From Bacteroidales bacterium UBA4331 (GTDB taxonomy: Bacteria > Bacteroidota > Bacteroidia > Bacteroidales > Paludibacteraceae): DNA of 64,000 nt. The stretch spans positions 21,244-85,243 of the forward strand of contig DGTR01000007.1 of NCBI GenBank assembly GCA_002394395.1, read 5' to 3'. Below the pieces are notes generated by a model. That model made no database searches. It was not told the DNA's origin and saw only the letters and a list, made by a program, of their open reading frames with translations. The first letter of the stretch is position 1. Each line of letters begins with the position of its first letter. Position numbers and translations under genes: made by a program. Shown piece by piece: positions 6,807 to 15,461 of the stretch.

Positions 6807-8354
6807 TCAGCCCCAAGGCATTGCTTCTAAATCTTTCGCCATAACAATGGAATCCCATTTGCAGAGGAATATGAAATCGGGTTCTATCATCTTTTCTTTG
6901 GGGAAATAAGCAAAGTTCTGTACTTGGTGATAGTTTGCTGCATTTACAGCATCAAACGCATACAAACAGCAATAATCATAACAAGCAGTTAAAACAGCTG
7001 ATTGTTTGGGTTGATAGTTGTAATCCTCCAAAATATCGTACACCTTATTAAAATAATCTGCTTGTTTCTCTGTTAGAGCTATTTCTGCAAAGTACTTATT
7101 GCCACGCGTAAAATGGTGCGAATCATCGCGATTCATGTACGCTTTGTATGTTCCGGATAAGGGTATTATAAACAGCAAAAGTACAGCCGCATATACTCGT
7201 CTGTAATCCTCTTGCGGATGTTTGTATTCGTATTCAAACCACAAGAACAACCATGCAGAAACGAAGCAATGAATTCGACCACTTAAAGCAGTATTGGTTC
7301 CAAAGGACGCAAGAAGAGGATAAGCAAAGATAAATAAGTAGAACCATGTTTCTGCATTTTTCAGATCGCTCCATTTAAAGTTTTGCAAATCGCCAAAAAG
7401 GAAAGGAATAAGCGGAATACTCATCGCAAACATAGAAGGAGAAATGAGAGGCTTTACTTGGTAATGGGTATAAACAAGAATCATCACTACATAGGACATG
7501 CCTCCAAACCATTTATTATCAATACGTTTAGAAAGCCAATATGCGCCCACAAAGGCGAGAATCACGAATAAACAATCGCGGAAGAATAATCCGTATTGTA
7601 ATACAAAACTTGCTCCATCGTAGTGATAGCCACTCTTACCAATATAGGTCGCCGTGAATAACATTGCATCCAAGATGTCGTTCAGAGGACAAACCACAAC
7701 GTGCATATAAATGCAAGTCAGCAAAACGCCAATAATACCGAAACCGATGTATAATGCCGCTTTTTGCCAATTTCCCCAATATGAAATAAGGATTACCAAA
7801 GCCACGCACGCGAGCAAAACTAGTGCAGCAGGAATAATGATGAATAACGAGAACCCTAAGCATATTCCGCAAAGAATAGCAAAGAGTGCTTTTTTCCATG
7901 GGATTTCGCTTTTGTAGAATAACATGAACGCGCAAAGTGCCCATGTAAGGACTGCTGTTTGCATAGACACATATTGCATGCTATCTCCAAGTCCGAACAA
8001 AAACAGCCACGATAGAGCGAAGTATTTAACTACACGCTTTTTATCAAATAAGACGCAAGATATGATGGTTACTAAAATCGTCGAAAACCACATGAGGATG
8101 GAGGCAGCTAAGGAATTGTAGAATTTGCTGGTTAGATCCCAAAATGAGAACCAATGTACAGCAATTAAATTCCACTGGCTCTTTCCGGTAATGCAACTCA
8201 TGTCGTACGCTTCTTGCAGTTTAAGCAAGAAATATGCTTCGTCATAAGCTGTAAAGAAACCAAATCGGAAAGTTGATACCTGCATAAATGTAAGTACCGC
8301 TAATCCAATAATCATGAGCAAGTATAACCACTCGCGTCTAATCAATTCTTTCAT
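6807..8354 (-). CDS. Polytopic membrane protein of a polysaccharide locus (possible GT-C-like)
   Basis: The 515-residue product has roughly ten hydrophobic helices, a short soluble loop after the first helix (TAYDEAYFLLKLQEAYD), and a soluble C-terminal segment of about 100 residues. This architecture recalls membrane glycosyltransferases of the GT-C type or Gtr-like glucosyl transferases, but I recognise no diagnostic family motif. Its start overlaps the stop of the GT2 gene by four bases (ATGA). With gtrA and the GT2 upstream, it plausibly transfers or flips a lipid-linked sugar. The frame ends at a TGA that seems premature, because coding sense continues for 40 more codons. Confidence 0.65.
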   Translation of the reverse strand: MKELIRREWLYLLMIIGLAVLTFMQVSTFRFGFFTAYDEAYFLLKLQEAYDMSCITGKSQWNLIAVHWFSFWDLTSKFYNSLAASILMWFSTILVTIISCVLFDKKRVVKYFALSWLFLFGLGDSMQYVSMQTAVLTWALCAFMLFYKSEIPWKKALFAILCGICLGFSLFIIIPAALVLLACVALVILISYWGNWQKAALYIGFGIIGVLLTCIYMHVVVCPLNDILDAMLFTATYIGKSGYHYDGASFVLQYGLFFRDCLFVILAFVGAYWLSKRIDNKWFGGMSYVVMILVYTHYQVKPLISPSMFAMSIPLIPFLFGDLQNFKWSDLKNAETWFYLFIFAYPLLASFGTNTALSGRIHCFVSAWLFLWFEYEYKHPQEDYRRVYAAVLLLFIIPLSGTYKAYMNRDDSHHFTRGNKYFAEIALTEKQADYFNKVYDILEDYNYQPKQSAVLTACYDYCCLYAFDAVNAANYHQVQNFAYFPKEKMIEPDFIFLCKWDSIVMAKDLEAMPWG

Positions 8355-9067
8355 CGTAAATTCCTATTAATGGTCCTGAAATCTGTTAATGCTTTGATGC
8401 CGATTTTGAAGATACGCTTCATGTTGATGGAGTTGACACCTCCTTGGCGAGGACGGAAAGTAATGGGATACCAACCGATGTTATAATGCCAGCGGACGGC
8501 TATCGCGCTGACGGCTACGTTCGCCAAGTTATAGTCTTGCGGGATTACATTAAGGATGGGGATGAGTTTATCTACCTTTAATAAACGGAAAGGTGTGTTG
8601 GCGTCTTTTACCCATACGTGGAACATCAGCCAAACTACCAAACGAAGCGTTTTCGTCACAAAGACACGGCTTGCGCCATCTTGTCTGCCTCCGCGAGTGC
8701 CGATTTGAAAATCAAAGTTGCCGCGGTTATTCCACATCTGCCAGAACTCTTCCGGAAGGGTCTGTCCGTCACTATCGGTCTGGAAGATATAATCCGCTTT
8801 GTTGTTGATGGCATAATGATATAGGTAAAGCACCGTTGCTCCGTGTCCGGAATTCTGTTTGTCAAGCGGTTTGAGAAGAGAATACTTGGCTTGCAGTTTC
8901 TGCATGATAGCAAAAGTCTTGTCCTTGCTGCCATCATTGGCGATGATCAAATGAGCCTCGTTGCCTTCTGCGTTGATTTTCTCGCAGATAGGATGCCACT
9001 GGGCGATAACTTCTTCGATGTTTGCCTCCTCATTATAAGCAGGAAGCACAAAATAGATCTTATCCAT
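8351..9067 (-). CDS. Family 2 glycosyltransferase (DPM1-like)
   Basis: This is a 238-residue GT-A fold glycosyltransferase. The nucleotide-sugar binding elements are PAYNEEANIEEV (9-20), NDGSKDKT (44-51) and the DxD-type TDSDG (97-101). The length and the absence of C-terminal membrane helices match dolichyl-phosphate-mannose-synthase-like enzymes that load a sugar onto a polyprenyl phosphate at the inner face of the membrane. A GtrA-like membrane protein is encoded just upstream and overlaps it by eight bases. That pair is the usual module for making and translocating polyprenyl-phosphate sugars, which the downstream membrane protein may then use. Confidence 0.85.
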   Translation of the reverse strand: MDKIYFVLPAYNEEANIEEVIAQWHPICEKINAEGNEAHLIIANDGSKDKTFAIMQKLQAKYSLLKPLDKQNSGHGATVLYLYHYAINNKADYIFQTDSDGQTLPEEFWQMWNNRGNFDFQIGTRGGRQDGASRVFVTKTLRLVVWLMFHVWVKDANTPFRLLKVDKLIPILNVIPQDYNLANVAVSAIAVRWHYNIGWYPITFRPRQGGVNSINMKRIFKIGIKALTDFRTINRNLR

Positions 9068-9464
9068 TAGTATTTCGTTTGAAGGTGATATATTTATTCA
9101 AAATGAATTGTATCAGAGCAACAACAACGATAGAGATGAGTTTGCAGAGAAGCTCATTCATGCCGCCAAGCGTGACCATCAAATAGAGCATCAACTCGCT
9201 GATTCCCAAGCCGGTTAAGCCCACGGCATAGAAAGACAAGAAACGTTGCGTCGTCTTGTCTTTGACCTTGAAGTTGAAGGAGCGGTTGAGAATAAAGGAC
9301 ATGAAGATGCCCATATGAATACTGATGATGTTTGCCCACAGATAGGGCATAATCTCAAAGTAACACAGCGCAGTATATACGCCGAAGTCAAGCGCGGCAC
9401 AAAAGCCACCGATGATCCCATACAAGATGAGATTGCGAAATCGAAAATAGAGTTTTTTAACCAT
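9060..9464 (-). CDS. GtrA-like membrane protein
   Basis: GtrA-family proteins are small four-helix membrane proteins thought to help translocate polyprenyl-phosphate-linked sugars. I place the start at the ATG 9462-9464 (MVKKLYFRFRNLILYGIIGG), giving 134 residues, the typical size. The frame is open further upstream to a TTG at 9539, which would add a basic 25-residue extension. Helices cover about 13-35, 42-65, 75-97 and 105-127. The conserved family element FILNRSFNF is present between helices two and three. This is the first gene of the leftward polysaccharide unit and has a leader of about 330 nt. Confidence 0.82.
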   Translation of the reverse strand: MVKKLYFRFRNLILYGIIGGFCAALDFGVYTALCYFEIMPYLWANIISIHMGIFMSFILNRSFNFKVKDKTTQRFLSFYAVGLTGLGISELMLYLMVTLGGMNELLCKLISIVVVALIQFILNKYITFKRNTNG

Positions 9465-9797
9465 CAAAAACGCGGATCTCTTTAATTGCTTATCCGTCAA
9501 TTGAGGTCGTAGGAAGAACCTTTGTAACCGAATAAGCAATGCAGAAACCCACGCTGTGTATATACATTACTACACACGTACAACAAGTACGTGCGAGTGT
9601 ATAAACACCCTTGGGCATCTACCACTGCCTTGTTTTCGAGTTACAATAATTGAAGTTTCCTACGTTTCAATTGATCAAAAACAAGCGTTTAGTAAACGCC
9701 TTTTAATATGTCTGCAATCCCACCCTCTACATATCTATACAGACACCCAAGCGTGGGACTGCCATGCAAAGAAGTTGTAGCAACTCCTTTGCGAGTG
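9465..9797 (-). promoter_or_regulatory. Long leader of the polysaccharide operon with candidate attenuator hairpins
   Basis: No convincing gene lies here; it is the transcribed leader between the promoter at 9798-9829 and gtrA. On the minus strand GCGTTTA and TAAACGC (9693-9699 and 9685-9691) pair around one base, and a T-rich stretch follows (TTGTTTTTGATC, 9675-9686). This looks like a terminator inside the leader. A second stem pairs 9575-9581 with 9587-9593 (cacgtac/gtacgtg, five-base loop). The leader could control entry into the operon by attenuation; that is inference. Confidence 0.5.
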
Positions 9798-9829
9798 CAA
9801 AGGTACACAAAAAAAATGACACTTGCAAA
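9798..9829 (-). promoter_or_regulatory. Promoter of the gtrA-glycosyltransferase operon
   Basis: On the minus strand TTTG (9826-9829) is separated by 20 nt from TACCTTTG (9798-9805). The spacer is T-rich. Confidence 0.8.
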
Positions 9830-9841
9830 TAAAAGTGCCAT
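9815..9841 (-). terminator. Hairpin overlapping the promoter; likely terminator of the upstream train
   Basis: On the minus strand AATGGCACTT and AAGTGTCATT form a ten-base stem with one mismatch, followed by a run of eight T. This would end transcripts coming from the M3 peptidase gene. The loop contains the -33 box and the T-run is the spacer of the next promoter, so terminator and promoter are merged. Confidence 0.65.
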
Positions 9842-9887
9842 TTTCTTGATATTTGTATTTAATTATACCTTATTTGGTACAAATAAA

Positions 9888-12032
9888 TTACTTAATCTCT
9901 ACAGCTTTGATGCCGTCGCGCTCGAGGAGGGCATTGATGGTCGGTTCGCCGCCACGGAAACGTTTGTACAGATCCATCGCTTTCTCGGTTCCACCCTTCT
10001 CCAGGATGTTCTCGCGGAAACGCTTTGCGGCTTTCTTATCGAAAATAGAGCCGTTCTTCGCTTGTGCAGCCTTGAAGACGGAGAATGCATCTGCATCGAG
10101 CAACTCTGACCACTTGTAGCTATAGTAACCTGCGGCATAACCGCCGGAGAAGATATGCGTGAACGCGCAGCACATCTGTGTTCCGGGGACATTCGGCAGA
10201 ACCTGTACCTGCTCCATTGCCTCATCGCTGAAACGAACGACGGACTCCACAGTACCGATAGCCTCGTTTACCTCAAAGGGTTTCTCCAAGGTATGCCATG
10301 CCATATCGAGATAGCCGAAGCTGAGCTGACGCGCACAAGCGTAAGCAGCATGGTACGTCTGCGAAGCGTGCATCTTGTCGAGCAACTCCTGCGGCAGACT
10401 CTCACCTGTCTTATAGTGCTTTGCAAAGGTATCCAGGAACTCTTTCTCATCAATGAAGTTCTCGTTGAACTGGCTCGGCAGCTCCACAAAATCTCTCGGC
10501 ACATTAGTACCGCTCTGCGCAGCATACTGACAGCGAGTCAGCATGCCATGCAGGCCATGACCGAACTCATGCAAGAACGTACGCACCTCATCATACGTAA
10601 AGAGAGCCGGTTTGTCCGCCGTCGGACGAGTGAAATTCATCACATTCACGATATGCGGACGATGATCTTTTTTTCCCTTCATATACTGCGGCTGGAAGTC
10701 GTTCATCCATGCGCCGCCACGCTTACCGTCCCGCGGATGGAAGTCAGCATAATACACAGCAAGGAACTTGCCTTTCTCGTCAAACACCTCATACGCCGTC
10801 ACCTCGGGGTTATACACCTGAATCTTCTTGTTCTCCTTGAATTTCAGGCCATAGAGTTTCTCCGCAAGCCCGAAGACACCCTTCTTCACATTCTCCAGCT
10901 CGAAATACGGACGCAGATCATCATCGGAGATGGCATATTTCTCTTGTTTGAGTTTCTTGCTATAATAGCTGAAGTCCCATGGCTGCAGATGTGCCGCATA
11001 GAAACCATGCGCATGAGCATAGTCCTCTAACTCTTTCACTTCCTCGCGCGCAGCCGGCATATAGGCGTCACGCAGCTGATCCAAGAGACGATATACATTC
11101 TCCGGAGTCTCCGCCATGGTCTTATAGAGCGATTTTTCCGCGTACATCTTCTTTCCAAAGAGCTTCGCAAGCGCCAGACGCGTATTCACGATCTCCACAA
11201 TCAGACCGGTGTTGTCGAACTCACCTCCGACACACTTACCGGCATTCGCCATATATAACTCACGACGGATGTCACGGTTGTCCAGATCCTGCATCACAGG
11301 GATAGTGGTCGTCGGTTTGAGGTTCAGCAACCAGCCCTCCTGTCCTTTCTTCTCTGCGTTAGCACGAAGCATCGCCTTGGTGTCATCGTTCAGACCAGCC
11401 AAGAGCGCCTCATCGGTAATCAGCATCGTCCAGGCGTTGGTTGCCTTGAGGACGTTCTGACCGTATTGGAGGGTCAGCTGACTCAGTTTGGCGCTCAACT
11501 CGCGATAAGTCTGCTTATCTTCAGGACTCAGGTTTGCGCCGTTATTGGCAAACGACTCGTAGATATCTTCCAGCAGCTTATACTGCGCTTTGTTCAGTTT
11601 GAGTTTGGCACGCTGGTCATAAACCGCTTTGATACGCTTGAACAAGCCCTCGTTCAGACGAATCGTCGAGGAATACTCCGACAATTTCGGAGAGAGTTCC
11701 ATCTCAATCTGCTGCAGCGTGTCGTTAGTCTCTGCGCTGGTGAGGTTATAGAAACAACCGGCGACAACGGTCAGCAATTCTCCCGAAGCCTCATACGCCT
11801 CGATCGTGTTGGCATAAGTCGGGGCCTCAGGATTATTCACGATGTTGTCAATATCCTTCAGACCTTGTTTGAAGGCCTCCTCAAAGGCCGGCATATAGTG
11901 CTCCGCATGAATCTCGTTAAAGGGATACGTGCCATGCGGCGTTTTCCAGTTCTTATACTCGAAGAACGGGTTGGTTGCAGCCGTAGCTGCTAAAACAGTT
12001 GTGGCAAGAGCCATAGTTAGTAATTTTCTCAT
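9888..12032 (-). CDS. dcp: M3-family metallopeptidase (peptidyl-dipeptidase Dcp-like), exported
   Basis: This is a 714-residue zinc oligopeptidase of the thimet/Dcp family. The catalytic zinc motif HEFGH (in FLHEFGHGLHGML, near residue 490) and the downstream glutamate region (FVELPSQFNENF) are intact. An N-terminal signal peptide (MRKLLTMALATTVLAATAAT) indicates export to the periplasm, where the enzyme would trim peptides. The size matches full-length family members. It is the last gene of a leftward train that reaches back to 19.9 kb. A 52-bp gap made of cgatat-type repeats separates it from the CHU_C gene upstream. A terminator-like hairpin follows at 9815-9841. Confidence 0.93.
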   Translation of the reverse strand: MRKLLTMALATTVLAATAATNPFFEYKNWKTPHGTYPFNEIHAEHYMPAFEEAFKQGLKDIDNIVNNPEAPTYANTIEAYEASGELLTVVAGCFYNLTSAETNDTLQQIEMELSPKLSEYSSTIRLNEGLFKRIKAVYDQRAKLKLNKAQYKLLEDIYESFANNGANLSPEDKQTYRELSAKLSQLTLQYGQNVLKATNAWTMLITDEALLAGLNDDTKAMLRANAEKKGQEGWLLNLKPTTTIPVMQDLDNRDIRRELYMANAGKCVGGEFDNTGLIVEIVNTRLALAKLFGKKMYAEKSLYKTMAETPENVYRLLDQLRDAYMPAAREEVKELEDYAHAHGFYAAHLQPWDFSYYSKKLKQEKYAISDDDLRPYFELENVKKGVFGLAEKLYGLKFKENKKIQVYNPEVTAYEVFDEKGKFLAVYYADFHPRDGKRGGAWMNDFQPQYMKGKKDHRPHIVNVMNFTRPTADKPALFTYDEVRTFLHEFGHGLHGMLTRCQYAAQSGTNVPRDFVELPSQFNENFIDEKEFLDTFAKHYKTGESLPQELLDKMHASQTYHAAYACARQLSFGYLDMAWHTLEKPFEVNEAIGTVESVVRFSDEAMEQVQVLPNVPGTQMCCAFTHIFSGGYAAGYYSYKWSELLDADAFSVFKAAQAKNGSIFDKKAAKRFRENILEKGGTEKAMDLYKRFRGGEPTINALLERDGIKAVEIK

Positions 12033-12084
12033 TGATAATTTCGATATGTCGATATATCGGTCTGTCGATATACCGAAGTTAATA
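12033..12084. repeat. cgatat-type short repeats in the dcp upstream gap
   Basis: The gap contains tcgatatgtcgatatatcgg and further tcgatat words. The same word family fills the serA-serC gap (14319-14360) and has entered the DUF1015 gene at 22597-22632. Confidence 0.65.
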
Positions 12085-13392
12085 TTATTTCCCCCGGAGG
12101 AGGTTGATGTCGCCGGACATCTGATAGATGCCTAAGACAGACTCATCGGCGTTGAGTTTCTTCTTGTTATACGAAGCCTTCATCATAAACGATGCATTCT
12201 TAGCCGCGTCCGTTCCCATAGCCCGTACCACATAGAAATACGCTCCTTCTGCTGCCGGACGGCCGTTGATGTTGCCATCCCACCCTTTTGCCGGGTCGGT
12301 CGATTCATAAACCAACTTGCCCCAACGGTTATAGACCCATATATGGAAATCCCGCAGCGATCTGTACGCCACGCGGAACTCGTCGTTCTTACCGTCGCCA
12401 TTAGGCGTAAAGACATTCGGTACCGCGAGATACGACTCCGCGACAGCTACCGTCACTTCCATCGAGTCGGACGCACAAGTGGCATTATTGACCGCACATA
12501 CCACACGGTATGAACCCGGCTCCGAGAAGGTATAACGGATGTCCTTGTCGTTACGCGTGACGATCAACTCCGTCGAATGATAAATCGACCATTTATAGAA
12601 CTGCGCTGCAGGTGTGGGATTCGAATAAAACGCCACCTCCAACGGACCGCTATATTCCGACGAAGCGATCAGCTCCTGGGATGTCGGACGGTTGCGTTCA
12701 TTGGATTTCTCTCCCTCTTTGCCTCGGGTTGTCGCCAACGACATGAGTTGCATCTTTACTGCCTTAATGCTATCTATCGGTACATCGATCTCTACACACG
12801 CCGAATCCATTCCTAATGCCTCACGGACGGTCTGGTCGTAACAGAGTTTAATAGGCGTCGGGCCATAAAGAGCAGGCAGCATAAAAACAGGACGAAGGGT
12901 CGAAGTTACCGTAGCTGCAGAATCTACCCACTCCTCTGTATTCCACGCGAGCGCATTATAATCTATGGAACACGCGCGCGCATACGAACCTTGCGTACCA
13001 TCCAAGCGCGTATAAGTAAGAGGCTTCGTGTCGCCCTTTAGCGTCAGAGTCGTACCGCCGCAATCGGCTGCCACGGAGAGTTCCATACTCGTTGGCTCGG
13101 AATACAAGAACACATATACCAGAGTTGATTGAGTAATGCCATCCGATACATAATACCCACCCTCATCCGGATAAATCTCATCAGTGCCGGAAGCTACCGG
13201 TTTGCCATCGGCATCATACCAAGTCACATTCCCGATAGTCGAGCGCAGATGTATCTCATCCTTAAAAATAAACAGAGTATCATTTCCGTTCACTACTTGC
13301 GTAGCCGTTCCCACACACTCTATAATGGAGGCATGGGAAACGGCTGCAAGCAGCAAAAGGATACTTATTCCTATTGTTCGTCTAATCGACAT
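12085..13392 (-). CDS. Secreted protein with CHU_C (gliding-motility-associated) C-terminal domain
   Basis: This 435-residue exported protein has a signal peptide (MSIRRTIGISILLLLAAVSHA) and Ig- or PKD-like beta-rich segments in the middle. The C-terminal domain of about 95 residues begins VFTPNGDGKNDEFRV and continues with FHIWVYNRWGKLVYES and GWDGNINGRPAAEGAYFY. These are the hallmarks of the gliding-motility-associated (CHU_C, type B) domain used for T9SS export. The protein is therefore probably displayed on or released from the cell surface; its binding target is unknown. The gene is five bases downstream of serA and is likely co-transcribed with it. Confidence 0.85.
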   Translation of the reverse strand: MSIRRTIGISILLLLAAVSHASIIECVGTATQVVNGNDTLFIFKDEIHLRSTIGNVTWYDADGKPVASGTDEIYPDEGGYYVSDGITQSTLVYVFLYSEPTSMELSVAADCGGTTLTLKGDTKPLTYTRLDGTQGSYARACSIDYNALAWNTEEWVDSAATVTSTLRPVFMLPALYGPTPIKLCYDQTVREALGMDSACVEIDVPIDSIKAVKMQLMSLATTRGKEGEKSNERNRPTSQELIASSEYSGPLEVAFYSNPTPAAQFYKWSIYHSTELIVTRNDKDIRYTFSEPGSYRVVCAVNNATCASDSMEVTVAVAESYLAVPNVFTPNGDGKNDEFRVAYRSLRDFHIWVYNRWGKLVYESTDPAKGWDGNINGRPAAEGAYFYVVRAMGTDAAKNASFMMKASYNKKKLNADESVLGIYQMSGDINLLRGK

Positions 13393-13397
13393 TTCGT

Positions 13398-14318
13398 TTA
13401 TTTATTTACTTGGAAACGGGTGTTGCCGTTCTGGATGAAGTCCACAATCTGCTTTGCAGCAGCGATGCCGGCATTGATATTGGCCTCTGCAGTCTGCGCA
13501 CCCATCTTCTTCGGCGTTGCAAAATAGCGTCCCTCGAAGAGTGTACGGAACTTCGCATCCGCAACCGGCATAATATCCGTCATGTACTTCAGATCCGTAC
13601 GTTCTTGCATCAACGCAATCAGACCTTCCTCGTCAATCACTTCTTTGCGCGCGGTATTGACAAGAATACCGCCTTTCGGCATGAGGTTAACAAGATCATG
13701 ATTGATGCTGCTCTTGGTCTCAGCCGTAGCAGGAATATGCAGACTCACGATGTTGCAAGTCTTGTACAACTCCTCGGCGGAGTGAACCGGCTTCACGTTA
13801 GCTGCCGTCATCGCCTCATCCGGGCAATATGCATCGTACGCATACACCTCCATTCCGAAGCCCTGCGCAATACGCGCTACGTTTCTTCCGACGTTTCCGA
13901 AGGCATGAATACCGAGTTTCTTGCCCTTCAACTCTGTACCGGAGGTGCCATTATAGAGATTGCGAACGGCATATACCATCAATCCTAAAGCCAATTCGGC
14001 AACGGCATTACTGTTTTGACCCGGAGTATTCATGGCTACCACTTTGTGTGCTGTAGCCGCCTCCAGATCGATATTGTCATAACCTGCTCCGGCACGAACA
14101 ACGATCTTCAGTTGTTTGGCTGCATCCAACACGGCGGCATCCACCACATCCGAACGGATGATGAGTGCGTCTGCGTCCGCTACAGCGTCCAGCAACTGCT
14201 GTTTGTCTGTATATTTCTCCAAGAGAGCGAGTTCATAACCTGCGCTCTCCACCACTTCGCGAATGCCGTCCACGGCCACTTTCGCAAAAGGTTTCTCTGT
14301 TGCTACTAATACTTTCAT
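13398..14318 (-). CDS. serA: D-3-phosphoglycerate dehydrogenase
   Basis: SerA performs the first committed step of serine synthesis, oxidising 3-phosphoglycerate with NAD+. The 306-residue protein is the short form without an ACT or ASB domain, so classical serine feedback through ACT is absent. The Rossmann motif GIHAFGNVGRNVA and the active-site region NTARKEVIDEEGL are visible. The usual TPHxG at the catalytic histidine reads TPKKMG here. Short Bacteroidota enzymes often look like this, so I do not treat it as inactivating, but it is worth testing. serC lies 42 bp upstream in the same direction. Confidence 0.9.
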   Translation of the reverse strand: MKVLVATEKPFAKVAVDGIREVVESAGYELALLEKYTDKQQLLDAVADADALIIRSDVVDAAVLDAAKQLKIVVRAGAGYDNIDLEAATAHKVVAMNTPGQNSNAVAELALGLMVYAVRNLYNGTSGTELKGKKLGIHAFGNVGRNVARIAQGFGMEVYAYDAYCPDEAMTAANVKPVHSAEELYKTCNIVSLHIPATAETKSSINHDLVNLMPKGGILVNTARKEVIDEEGLIALMQERTDLKYMTDIMPVADAKFRTLFEGRYFATPKKMGAQTAEANINAGIAAAKQIVDFIQNGNTRFQVNK

Positions 14319-14360
14319 AATTCTTCGATTTTTCGATATATCGATATAACGATATTTCGA
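14319..14360. repeat. cgatat-type short repeats between serC and serA
   Basis: The gap is almost entirely repeats of ttcgatat and cgatataacgata. It is the same word family as 12033-12084. Confidence 0.65.
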
Positions 14361-15440
14361 TTAATGTAATTTCTCGTATTCTTTAATGCAATCTACCAGA
14401 GCCTGTACACCCTCAAGGTCCATTGCGTTATAGCAGGAAGCACGGAAACCGCCTACCAGACGGTGACCCTTAATACCCACCATGCCTTTTGCCGTAGCGA
14501 ACTTGAAGAAATCGTCCTGCAGTTCCTCGTAGCCCGGCTTGAAGACGAAGCAGATATTCATGCGGCTGCGATCCTCCTTTTTAGAGATGGTCGGCATGAA
14601 CAACTTGCTCTCATCAAGGCACTTATACAGCAAGTCCGCTTTCGCTTTATTGCGTGCCTCAATCCACTTCACACCGCCGTTCGCTTTGAGCCAACGAAGC
14701 GTCAGAAGCGCCGTATAAACAGGCAGTACAGGAGGTGTGTTGAACATCGAACCACCATCGATATGCGTCTGATAATTCAGCATCGTCGGGATATAACGGC
14801 TTACTTTGCCAAGGCACGACTCTTTGATGATCACGAAGGTGACACCTGCCGGAGCGAGGTTCTTTTGCGCACCGCCGTAGATAATATCAAACTGGCTTAC
14901 ATCTATCGGACGGCTCAGAATATCCGAACTCATATCGGCTACCAAAGGTACATTGCCTTTTTTCTTGTAGATCTCCGCGAGTTTCTCATCGTTGATCTCC
15001 GTTCCGAAGATAGTGTTGTTCGTCGTGATATGGAAATAATCTGCATCCTGCGGAATCTCATAATCCGTCGGAATGTCAGTCGTGCTTGCAGCTACTTCTA
15101 CTGCCTCACCGAAACCTTTTGCCTCTTTGAGCGCTTTCTTCGACCAAACGCCGGTGTTCAGATACGCCGCTTTCTTCTCCAGCAGGTTAAACGGAACCAT
15201 GCAGAACTGCAAGCTTGCGCCACCACCCAAAAACAACACACGATAGCCCTCAGGTACGTTCAGCAACTCTTTCATCAGCGCTTCTGCCTCGTCCATAACG
15301 GGTTGGAAATACTTAGCGCGGTGAGAAATCTCCAAGATAGAAAGTCCTTCACCCTGAAAATCCAGTACGGCGTCAGCCGTCTGTTTGATTACTTCTTGCG
15401 GCAGGATCGACGGACCTGCGTTAAAATTATATTTTTTCAT
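14361..15440 (-). CDS. serC: Phosphoserine aminotransferase
   Basis: SerC is the PLP enzyme that transaminates 3-phosphohydroxypyruvate to phosphoserine, the second step of serine synthesis (also used for pyridoxine precursors in some bacteria). The 359-residue product begins KKYNFNAGPSILPQEV, which is characteristic of the family. It carries the PLP lysine in YGGAQKNLAPAG and the substrate-binding C-terminal element GFRASCYNAM. The length is standard. It sits between the carboxyltransferase gene (21 bp upstream) and serA (42 bp downstream), so serA and serC form the core of a serine module. Confidence 0.96.
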   Translation of the reverse strand: MKKYNFNAGPSILPQEVIKQTADAVLDFQGEGLSILEISHRAKYFQPVMDEAEALMKELLNVPEGYRVLFLGGGASLQFCMVPFNLLEKKAAYLNTGVWSKKALKEAKGFGEAVEVAASTTDIPTDYEIPQDADYFHITTNNTIFGTEINDEKLAEIYKKKGNVPLVADMSSDILSRPIDVSQFDIIYGGAQKNLAPAGVTFVIIKESCLGKVSRYIPTMLNYQTHIDGGSMFNTPPVLPVYTALLTLRWLKANGGVKWIEARNKAKADLLYKCLDESKLFMPTISKKEDRSRMNICFVFKPGYEELQDDFFKFATAKGMVGIKGHRLVGGFRASCYNAMDLEGVQALVDCIKEYEKLH

Positions 15441-15461
15441 ATAATTATGTATTTTGATTGT

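Noticed and set aside
6807..6809. TGA read as selenocysteine
   Set aside because: There is no SECIS-like hairpin directly after it, no known selenoprotein family, and a nonsense change explains it more simply.
9465..9539. N-terminal extension of GtrA from TTG 9539
   Set aside because: It adds a basic 25-residue stretch unlike GtrA proteins; the ATG at 9464 gives the standard length.
9815..9841. Sigma-54 promoter (TGGCAC...TTGCA)
   Set aside because: The GG-GC spacing is one base too long here and one too short in the related site at 19957-19972; both sites have good -33/-7 boxes instead.
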